Origin: Sphingobium naphthae
GTDB lineage: Bacteria; Pseudomonadota; Alphaproteobacteria; Sphingomonadales; Sphingomonadaceae
Length of the DNA stretch: 64,000 nt
Direction: 5' to 3'
Assembly: GCF_020782235.1 (NCBI RefSeq)
Contig: NZ_JAJGNO010000002.1
Coordinates: forward strand, 248,001 to 312,000
The notes below the pieces were generated by a model. That model made no database searches and was not told where the DNA came from. It worked only from the letters and a program-made list of their open reading frames with translations. Both the position numbers and the translations under genes were made by a program. Shown here in pieces: positions 55,525 to 61,374 of this stretch. The number at the start of each line of letters is the position of its first letter. Position 1 is the first letter of the stretch.

Positions 55525-55648
55525 CGTTATTCTCCTGTCCTTGAAAATCCGGCCCTCAAAGGGTGCCTGGACGGCGGCGCGAACGGGTCGAACCGCCGTC
55601 GTCGCCATCCTGTATGACCGACCTGCCAGCCGTCCGCCCTCCCCGATC

Positions 55649-55676
55649 CGACTAGGGTCCTAAGCGATCCGACTAG
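55649..55676 (-). promoter_or_regulatory. Type III regulon box d
   Basis: CGACTAG, GGTC, CTAAGCG, ATC, CGACTAG: same three-heptamer order, with two changes in the middle heptamer. It lies 125 bases upstream of the gene starting at 55524. The TAG stop of the LuxR-type gene (55673-55675) is inside it. Confidence 0.7.
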
Positions 55677-56020
55677 CTGAGCGGGTGGAAGAGCAGGCCG
55701 GCGAGCGCGTTGAGTTCGCGCACGCCGTCCAACTCCAGCTTGCGGCACATATTGTTGAGGTGCACGCGCACCGTATTTTCGCTGATGACCAGCAGGGTCG
55801 CGATGTCGGCATTGGCGCGGCCCCAGCCCAGGAAGCGCAGCACCGCCACTTCGGTGCGGGTGAGCGTGCCGATCGCCTGGCTGTGCCGTTCGGGCACGCG
55901 CGAGCGGGGGATGCGAAACTCGCCGATCGGCACATCCTCCTCCGCCGCGCGCGCATCGGCCTGGCGCAGCAGGCGCATCAGTTCGCGCAGGCGGGCTTCC
56001 TCGTCCTGCCCGTCGGTCAT
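55673..56020 (-). CDS. LuxR-type helix-turn-helix regulator of the type III locus
   Basis: 115 residues. The C-terminal 65 residues are a LuxR/NarL-type DNA-binding domain: LTRTEVAVLRFLGWGRANAD, then IATLLVISENTVRVHLNNM, then KLELDGVRELNAL. The N-terminal 45 residues are a charged helix (ARLRELMRLLRQADARAAEE), with no receiver domain, so it is a short orphan regulator. ATG at 56020 overlaps the sctT stop (ATGA), so the regulator is made with the export apparatus. It is the obvious candidate to bind the three-heptamer boxes that precede the cargo genes, one of which covers its own stop codon. Confidence 0.88.
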   Translation of the reverse strand: MTDGQDEEARLRELMRLLRQADARAAEEDVPIGEFRIPRSRVPERHSQAIGTLTRTEVAVLRFLGWGRANADIATLLVISENTVRVHLNNMCRKLELDGVRELNALAGLLFHPLS

Positions 56021-56826
56021 CGCGCCAGCGTCCTTGCAACGGCGCGCACGACATCGCTGCGCGTCGAGAGGTCCATCAGCACCGCCTGCGCGAGCAGCGG
56101 CACGAGGATGAGGAGCAGCGCGGTCGCCGCCCAGCTCTTGATCGAGAGCGACAGGGAAAAGACGTTGAGCTGCTGCGCGAAGCGGTTGAGCAGGCCGAGC
56201 GCGGCGTCGACGACGTAGAGCATCACCAGGATCGGCGCGGCGAACACCAGCGCCAGCGTCATCAGCCGGCCGAATTCCCCTTCGAACAGGATCAGCGACT
56301 GGGGGTCCAGCACGGGCCAGCTCCTGGCGATCGGCCAGATGACGAAGCTTTCCATGATGGTGCCGACCAGCAGCAACAGCCCGCCCCAGGCGGCGAAGAG
56401 GACGTGGGCGAGCCGTTGCAGCAGCGATCCGGTGAGCGATGTCATGGTGCCGCCATTGGGCTCCAATATCTGGCCGATGGTCGCGCCGACCTTGGCGTCG
56501 ATAATCTCGCCCGCCGCCTCCATCGCCCAGAGGATGGTGGCGAAGAAGAAGCCGATGGCGATGCCGATCCCGGCTTCGCGCACCAGCATGATCGCCCAGC
56601 CGAAAGTGCCGATATCCTGCACCATGAAATTGGGCTGAAGCGCGAAGGCGACGCCGCCAAAGGTGAGGATGATCGCGTTGCGGACCGTGGCGGGAATGGT
56701 GTTCTGCGCGAACAGGGGGATGATGGCGAAGGCGAAGCCGAAGCGGGCCGAGGCGATGCCGACCAGCAGCAATTCCATCATCCATCCCGGCACGCCCTGC
56801 ATGCCGCCCGCCGCCGCGCCCGCCAT
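56017..56826 (-). CDS. sctT: Type III export apparatus protein SctT (FliR/YscT family)
   Basis: 269 residues with six or more membrane helices, part of the inner-membrane export gate. Recognisable parts are ARFGFAFAIIPLFAQNTIP, GIGIAIGFFFATILWAMEAAG and ATIGQILEPNGG, typical of the SctT/FliR family. The SctR-S-T set builds the export channel. ATG at 56826 overlaps the sctS stop by three bases. The protein ends with an ARTLAR tail. A flagellar FliR would normally be followed by flhB; here the LuxR gene follows. Confidence 0.92.
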   Translation of the reverse strand: MAGAAAGGMQGVPGWMMELLLVGIASARFGFAFAIIPLFAQNTIPATVRNAIILTFGGVAFALQPNFMVQDIGTFGWAIMLVREAGIGIAIGFFFATILWAMEAAGEIIDAKVGATIGQILEPNGGTMTSLTGSLLQRLAHVLFAAWGGLLLLVGTIMESFVIWPIARSWPVLDPQSLILFEGEFGRLMTLALVFAAPILVMLYVVDAALGLLNRFAQQLNVFSLSLSIKSWAATALLLILVPLLAQAVLMDLSTRSDVVRAVARTLAR

Positions 56827-57095
56827 CACTGGCGCACCATGGCCGGGAACTGGGTGAAGATGGTGTTGCCATATTGGTAGAGGCTGCCCGCCAGCAGCGA
56901 GGCGGTGAGGAAGATGGTGGCGACGATGGCGAAGAATTTGAGCGTATATTGCAGCGTCTGTTCCTGAAGCTGCGTCGCGGCCTGCACCAGCGCGACCAGC
57001 AAGCCAACGGCCGAGGCCGCGACGATCGGCGGGGCGGACAGCAGCAGCACCAGCCACAGCGCGTCGATCGTCATGCGGATGATGCTGTCAGACAT
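56826..57095 (-). CDS. sctS: Type III export apparatus protein SctS (FliQ/YscS family)
   Basis: 89 residues with two membrane helices (ALWLVLLLSAPPIVAASAVG and FFAIVATIFLTASLLAG) joined by the conserved loop ALVQAATQLQEQTLQYTLKF, the signature of FliQ/SctS. It is a component of the export gate, four copies per machine in studied systems. Start at 57095 lies inside the last codons of sctR (8-base overlap). Confidence 0.94.
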   Translation of the reverse strand: MSDSIIRMTIDALWLVLLLSAPPIVAASAVGLLVALVQAATQLQEQTLQYTLKFFAIVATIFLTASLLAGSLYQYGNTIFTQFPAMVRQ

Positions 57096-57738
57096 AGCTG
57101 AGCACCAGTCCGTGCGAGAGCTTCACCCACCCGTCGACCAGCACGAACAGCAAGATCTTGAACGGCAGGGATATGGTGACGGGCGAGAGCATCATCATGC
57201 CCATCGCCAGCAGGATGTTGGAGATGACGAGGTCGATCACCAGGAAGGGCAGGAAGATGAGGAAGCCGATCTGGAAGGCGACGGTCAGTTCGCGCACGAC
57301 GAAGGCAGGCACGACGACGATGAAGTCGGTGGCGCTCGCCGCCTGGGTGCCGCTCTGTTTGGCGACGCGCTGCTGCGTGCGCAGGAAGAAGGCGCGCTCG
57401 TCCGCGGCGCTATGCTTGATGAGGAAGGCGCGCAGCGGCTCCTTGGCGCGGTCGGCGGCGGAGAATATCTCGCTGGTCTGGGACGGAACGGCCTGCTGCC
57501 CCGAAGCCGCAGCCATCTGCTGCATGGTGGGATACATGACATAGACCGACAGGACGAGTGCCATGCCGTTCAGCACGACATTGGGTGGCACCTGCTGCAG
57601 CCCCAGTGCATTGCGCAGCAACGACAGCACCACCACGATCTTGGTGAAGCTGGTCACCATCACCGCGAAGAAGGGCGCGAGCGCGATGAGGACGACGACG
57701 ACAAGCGCGCTGCCGGGCGTGAAGGCGGACACGTCCAT
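57088..57738 (-). CDS. sctR: Type III export apparatus protein SctR (FliP/YscR family)
   Basis: 216 residues. Conserved FliP/SctR parts are VMVTSFTKIVVVLSLLRNAL, GLQQVPPNVVLNGMALVLS, the periplasmic loop with EPLRAFLIKHS, FIVVVPAFVVRELTVAFQIG and the C-terminal MMMLSPVTISLPFKILLFV. There is no long N-terminal signal as in many flagellar FliP proteins, which agrees with a non-flagellar SctR. It is four bases after the SPOA gene, in a tight operon. Confidence 0.95.
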   Translation of the reverse strand: MDVSAFTPGSALVVVVLIALAPFFAVMVTSFTKIVVVLSLLRNALGLQQVPPNVVLNGMALVLSVYVMYPTMQQMAAASGQQAVPSQTSEIFSAADRAKEPLRAFLIKHSAADERAFFLRTQQRVAKQSGTQAASATDFIVVVPAFVVRELTVAFQIGFLIFLPFLVIDLVISNILLAMGMMMLSPVTISLPFKILLFVLVDGWVKLSHGLVLSYV

Positions 57739-57742
57739 GGGT

Positions 57743-58024
57743 TCAGCCTTCCTTGAGGACTGTCTCTATGAGCACGCCATAGCTGTCGCCGACCGAGACG
57801 ATCTGGCCCGCCGCGATGGCGCGCCCCCCCGCGATGATGCGGACGGGGAGCGCGCCGTCGCGATCCTGCAAGGGCAGCACGCCGCCCTGCTGCACCGCCT
57901 GCAATCGGGCGAGCGGGACATCGGTCTGGTCCAGCTCGAAACGCAGCTGCACCGAAAAATCGTCCGCCGGAAATATCGGGCTGGCGGCGGCTGGAGACAT
58001 GGCAGGCGTATCGGCATCATCCAT
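57743..58024 (-). CDS. SctQ C-terminal subunit (FliN-like SPOA protein)
   Basis: 93 residues, essentially a single SPOA domain: VQLRFELDQTDVPLARLQAV, GGVLPLQDRDGALPVRIIAG, VSVGDSYGVLIETVL. It forms part of the cytoplasmic sorting platform (C-ring). SctQ is encoded by two genes here, as in hrcQa/hrcQb of Pseudomonas syringae. It lies 27 bases after the first subunit gene. Confidence 0.85.
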   Translation of the reverse strand: MDDADTPAMSPAAASPIFPADDFSVQLRFELDQTDVPLARLQAVQQGGVLPLQDRDGALPVRIIAGGRAIAAGQIVSVGDSYGVLIETVLKEG

Positions 58025-58051
58025 GATCTTCTCCTCTTGAGAACAAATGGC

Positions 58052-58690
58052 TCAGTGCGGCCGGAAGCAGCGGGCGACGGGATCGAGCCGGCCCGGGACC
58101 GCATCGCCGTGCGGCGGGCGCAGCGTCGCGGCGATGGGGGCCGGCCCGATCAGCAGCAGGTCGCCGGGCGCAAGCGTCGCCGCGTCGGCCGGGGACAGGC
58201 GCGGCCCCGCGACAGCGATCCCGACAGGCACAGCGATATGGCCAAGCAGCGATGGCGCAAGCGGCGCGGGCTGGGCGAGGATCGCCGCGTCGAGCGGGAC
58301 CGACAGCAGCAGCAGGATCTTCTGGTCGAGCGAGTCGATTTGCACGGTCAGCCCGGCGGCGTCGGGACAGGGGCCGATGTCGATCGGGTCCAGCGTCACG
58401 CCGAGCGCGGCTTCGATGGCGCTGAGCAGATCGTCGGCCGCGTCCAGCAAGGCCGCCATCGCCGGGCCGTCGCTGGCATCCATGGACAGCGCGCAGCCGC
58501 CGAGGCGAAGCGGGCGAAAGGCAATGGCGTCAGCGCAGCGGAACCAGGCGGCATCGGCGCCGCGCGGCAGAAGCTGCGCGCGCAGCAGCTGGTCATCGAC
58601 GCTCAGGCCGCAAAGCGCGCCGAGCAGGCTCTGGCGCAAATGCGCCTCCTCGGCGTCCAGGGCGGGAAAGCGAGGCGGCTCGGGCGCCAT
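58052..58690 (-). CDS. sctQ: SctQ N-terminal subunit (SPOA domain)
   Basis: 212 residues, start ATG 58690 overlapping the stop of the FliO-like gene. The N-terminal 120 residues are poorly conserved. The C-terminal part carries a SPOA-like domain (IAVPVGIAVAGPRLSPADAA, then LAPGDLLLIGPAPIA). Together with the next gene it would give the C-ring scaffold that docks the ATPase and effectors. The assignment rests on the SPOA motif and gene position; the first half is not diagnostic. Confidence 0.75.
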   Translation of the reverse strand: MAPEPPRFPALDAEEAHLRQSLLGALCGLSVDDQLLRAQLLPRGADAAWFRCADAIAFRPLRLGGCALSMDASDGPAMAALLDAADDLLSAIEAALGVTLDPIDIGPCPDAAGLTVQIDSLDQKILLLLSVPLDAAILAQPAPLAPSLLGHIAVPVGIAVAGPRLSPADAATLAPGDLLLIGPAPIAATLRPPHGDAVPGRLDPVARCFRPH

Positions 58691-58998
58691 CAGGGCCGTC
58701 CATCCGGGGCGAGCGGCGCGGCGCGGCCTTCGGGCCAGCGCGCGAGCAGGCTGATATTGCCGCCGGTGACGCCGATTAGCATGACCTCGCCCCGCACCTC
58801 GACCAGGGCGATGCGCTCGCGCTGGCCAACGGCCATGGCGCGCAGGAAGCGGATCGGCTGCTCGGTGGCTTCGCCGCCGCCCTGAAAATGATCGTTCCAC
58901 CGCCGTAGCAGCCGCAGCGCCACCCAGGCCAGTCCCAGCACGACGGCGAGCGCCAGCACCACCGCCAGCAGGCTGAGGAAGAAAGTCCCCGCGTTCAT
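58690..58998 (-). CDS. FliO-like membrane protein
   Basis: 102 residues. One N-terminal membrane helix (FFLSLLAVVLALAVVLGLAWVA, residues 5-28) is followed by a small cytoplasmic domain with VGQRERIALVEVRGEVMLIG and NISLLARWPEG, the characteristic FliO pattern. FliO is a chaperone that helps assemble the FliP ring in flagella and is normally absent from non-flagellar type III systems. The ATG overlaps the sctU stop (ATGA) and the stop overlaps the sctQ start, so it is an integral member of this operon. Confidence 0.75.
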   Translation of the reverse strand: MNAGTFFLSLLAVVLALAVVLGLAWVALRLLRRWNDHFQGGGEATEQPIRFLRAMAVGQRERIALVEVRGEVMLIGVTGGNISLLARWPEGRAAPLAPDGRP

Positions 58999-60122
58999 TC
59001 CGCATCCTCCCGCACCGGGACTTCAAGCCCGTCGCGCGCCCGGCGGGCCCACAGGATGATTTCGGCGATTGCATCGAACCGGTCGCGCGGGATCGGCCCG
59101 CCCACCTCGCTTTCGCCCCAGACGCCGCGCGCCAGGCCGATATTGCGCACGATCGGCACGCCTTCGCGTTCCGCCTCGGCGCGCATGGCGGCGGCGAGCG
59201 GCCCTTCGCCCTTGGCCGCGACCATCGGCACCGGACAGTCTTCGGGATCATAGTCGAGCGCGATGGCGAGATGGGTCGGATTGGTCAGCAGCACATTGGC
59301 TCGGCCGGCGGCCGCCACGGCATTCTGATTGGCCCATTCCTCATGCAGCTGGCGGCGTTGCGCGCGCAGCATCGGATCGCCTTCATTATCCTTATGCTCC
59401 TGCTTGATGTCGCGCCGGCTCATCCGCAATTTCTTGATAAAGCTGTGCTGCGCCCAGGCGCGATCGGCAGCGGCGACGAGCAGGAAGATGGCGCAGGTCC
59501 AGGCGAAGAGCTGGATCGACACCGATCGTATCAGGGCCAGCATCGCGCTTGCCACCTGGTCGCCATGATGATCCACCGGCGACCATCCCGCCGCCTGCAC
59601 CAGGCTGACGAAAGCATCGGCCGAACGCCACAGGATGACCCCGGCAATCGTCAGGATCAGCGTAGCCTTGGCAACGGTCTTGAGAAGCTCGACCAGATTG
59701 TCCATGCTGAACATGCGCTTGAGCCCTTCGATCGGGTTCAGCTTGTCGAGCGATGGCTTCAGCTTTTCGGTGGTGACGAGCGCGCCGACCTGCACGAATT
59801 CGGCGATCACGCCGATCAGCGCGGCGGGCCCCAGGATCAGCAGGCTGACCGACACCAGCACGAGCAGCGCCGCCCAGCCCAGCACGGGGGCGGCCGCATC
59901 GAAGGGCATGCTGGTCGCCGTGCCAAGCGTGTCGCGCATCAGACCGGTGATCTGCGCGCCGGCGTGGCCGGCCGCGAACAGCAGCAGCAGGAACCACATG
60001 ATCATGCCGAGCGCGGGTCCGACATCCTTCGACTTGGCGATGTCGCCCTTGCGGCGGGCGTCGCGCAGCCGCTTGGGAGTCGGCTTCTCGGTCTTGTCAC
60101 CGCCGTCATTCTTTTGCGCCAT
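58995..60122 (-). CDS. sctU: Type III export switch protein SctU (FlhB/YscU family)
   Basis: 375 residues. It begins DKTEKPTPKRLRDARRKGDI, the family hallmark. Four membrane helices lie between residues 36 and 225. The cytoplasmic domain has the autocleavage motif NPTH at residues 281-284 and MRAEAEREGVPIVRNIGLAR. Self-cleavage at NPTH switches the export substrate class. First gene of the leftward operon; ATG at 60122 is preceded by GGAG. Unlike classical flhB it lies before, not after, the fliP/Q/R homologues. A partial regulon box is found about 206 bases upstream. Confidence 0.95.
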   Translation of the reverse strand: MAQKNDGGDKTEKPTPKRLRDARRKGDIAKSKDVGPALGMIMWFLLLLFAAGHAGAQITGLMRDTLGTATSMPFDAAAPVLGWAALLVLVSVSLLILGPAALIGVIAEFVQVGALVTTEKLKPSLDKLNPIEGLKRMFSMDNLVELLKTVAKATLILTIAGVILWRSADAFVSLVQAAGWSPVDHHGDQVASAMLALIRSVSIQLFAWTCAIFLLVAAADRAWAQHSFIKKLRMSRRDIKQEHKDNEGDPMLRAQRRQLHEEWANQNAVAAAGRANVLLTNPTHLAIALDYDPEDCPVPMVAAKGEGPLAAAMRAEAEREGVPIVRNIGLARGVWGESEVGGPIPRDRFDAIAEIILWARRARDGLEVPVREDAE

Positions 60123-60327
60123 GGAAACTCCACACCGTGCCTGGAGGCATGAACCGGGAAGAAGCTGTGCGGCAGTCACTGGGAACTGAGGCAGAACAGC
60201 TTCATGAAGTGCGTGTGTGGACCCAAGTAAAAGTTTCGATGAAGCGTCGCTTCGTCAACCCTCAATGGCAGGATTGGGACGAGCCGTTCAACTTCGAAGA
60301 TGTTTCGACTTCGACATGGTAGTTCAT

Positions 60328-60343
60328 CTAGTCGTAACGATTA
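60328..60343 (-). promoter_or_regulatory. Type III regulon box e (partial) before sctU
   Basis: CTAGTCG, TAA, CGATTA: agrees with the second and third heptamers of boxes a-c, with the same 3-base spacing but a different spacer. The first heptamer is degenerate (ATGGTAG). It lies about 206 bases before sctU. Confidence 0.45.
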
Positions 60344-60371
60344 TGTGACTGATTTGTCACGGTTCCATAGC

Positions 60372-60387
60372 AATTAACCAGTTAATT
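60372..60387. repeat. AATTAAC / GTTAATT palindrome
   Basis: Perfect 7-bp arms with a 2-base centre in the divergent type III promoter region; form of a dimeric repressor operator. Confidence 0.5.
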
Positions 60388-60585
60388 TCGCTTCATCGCC
60401 TCTCGGCCACAACCCGTCTCGTTACAGTGGCTTCCCCGAAATTGTAGCGCAACAAAGCCCCCGCCAAACCGCCGCTTTCCGGGCGGACAAGCGCAAGTAT
60501 ATCACGAAAATATCGTTAGATTACTACTGACTTAGACTGATCGATAATTTGGTGTGTGGACGTCACCAGATAGGAGATCGTCAGG

Positions 60586-61374
60586 ATGGCAATCGCAATT
60601 TTTCGCAATATTTCTATTGCGACTCTATTCGCATGTTCATCGGCGGGCGGCATCGCCTATGCCGAAGATAATGTCAGCTGGCGGGACATCGATTTCGGGT
60701 CCTGTCCGCTGAATGCCAATCTGCGCGTCGCGGACGGCGGCAGCACGAACGGCTATATGGCGTTGCAGGGCTGTGCGGCGCGGATCGTCGTCGCTCCGCG
60801 CGCGCCGATCAGCACGACGCCCGACGTGGCGCGCATCATCGGCGTCAAGGAAGACAAGCCCAAGAAGGCGGATCGCCGCCGCGGCAAGACCGCGCTGGCC
60901 GAACCGCCGCCGGGCACGCGCCGGGTCAGCGCCATGCTGGACCGTCCGATCAGGATCGCGGGCTTCGTTCCGGATTTCGACCCGCATATCCAGGCGACCG
61001 CCGCCGCCCACCGCATCGACCCGCTGTTCCTGCACGCGATCATCGGCACCGAGTCGACCTATCGCGCCAGCGCGCTGTCGCATGCCGGCGCGCGCGGGCT
61101 GATGCAGATCATGCCGGGTACCGGCGCGCGCTTCGGCGTCGCGCAGGACGCGCTCTATGATCCGGCCACCAATATCGAAACCGGCGCGCGGCTGCTGAAA
61201 TCGCTGCAGAAGCGCTATGGCAAGGATTTCGACCTGATCCTGGCGGCCTATAATGCCGGCGAAGGCGCGGTGGCCCGCTATGGCAACCAGATCCCCCCCT
61301 ATCGCGAAACGCAGGATTATGTCGTCAAGGTGATGGCGCGCTATGCCGCGCTGCGCGGCGGAGCGGCGCGCTGA
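60586..61374 (+). CDS. Type III-associated lytic transglycosylase (SLT domain)
   Basis: 262 residues with an export signal (ISIATLFACSSAGGIAYA). The SLT domain spans residues 135-255: catalytic Glu156 in AIIGTESTYRASALSHAGAR, then GLMQIMPGTGARFGV, and AAYNAGEGAV. It cuts peptidoglycan to let the type III apparatus cross the cell wall, like IagB or HpaH. The N-terminal 130 residues are specific to this protein and contain two cysteines. The stop overlaps the sctV start (TGATG), so the genes are co-translated. Ribosome site AGGAGA/TCAGG before ATG 60586. Confidence 0.9.
   Translation: MAIAIFRNISIATLFACSSAGGIAYAEDNVSWRDIDFGSCPLNANLRVADGGSTNGYMALQGCAARIVVAPRAPISTTPDVARIIGVKEDKPKKADRRRGKTALAEPPPGTRRVSAMLDRPIRIAGFVPDFDPHIQATAAAHRIDPLFLHAIIGTESTYRASALSHAGARGLMQIMPGTGARFGVAQDALYDPATNIETGARLLKSLQKRYGKDFDLILAAYNAGEGAVARYGNQIPPYRETQDYVVKVMARYAALRGGAAR

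Larger units (their letters stand above)
60123..60585. promoter_or_regulatory. AT-richer divergent promoter region of the type III operons
   Basis: 463 bases between the two type III operons, clearly lower in GC than the rest of the window. It holds a partial regulon box (60328-60343), an inverted repeat GTGAC/GTCAC (60345-60360), a palindrome AATTAAC-CA-GTTAATT (60372-60387) and a degenerate heptamer-like TAGACTGATCG (60533-60543) in front of the rightward operon. No convincing gene is seen; a 57-61 codon frame at 60137-60322 lacks support. AT-rich promoters of this sort are often silenced by H-NS-like proteins. Confidence 0.55.

Noticed and set aside
49741-55680. Treating the CTAGTCG/CGATTAG repeats as transposon ends
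   Set aside because: All copies share orientation relative to the downstream gene and lie at similar promoter distances, and no target-site duplications or transposase are present; a regulatory box explains them better.
60137-60322. Small open frame (57-61 codons) in the divergent type III promoter region
   Set aside because: Ribosome site too close to the inner ATG, codon use unlike neighbours, no recognisable feature; the region is better explained as regulatory DNA.
60345-60360. Possible CRP site (TGTGA...TCAC) before sctU
   Set aside because: The arms are spaced 8 instead of 6 bases, so it does not fit the CRP consensus; kept only as an inverted repeat.
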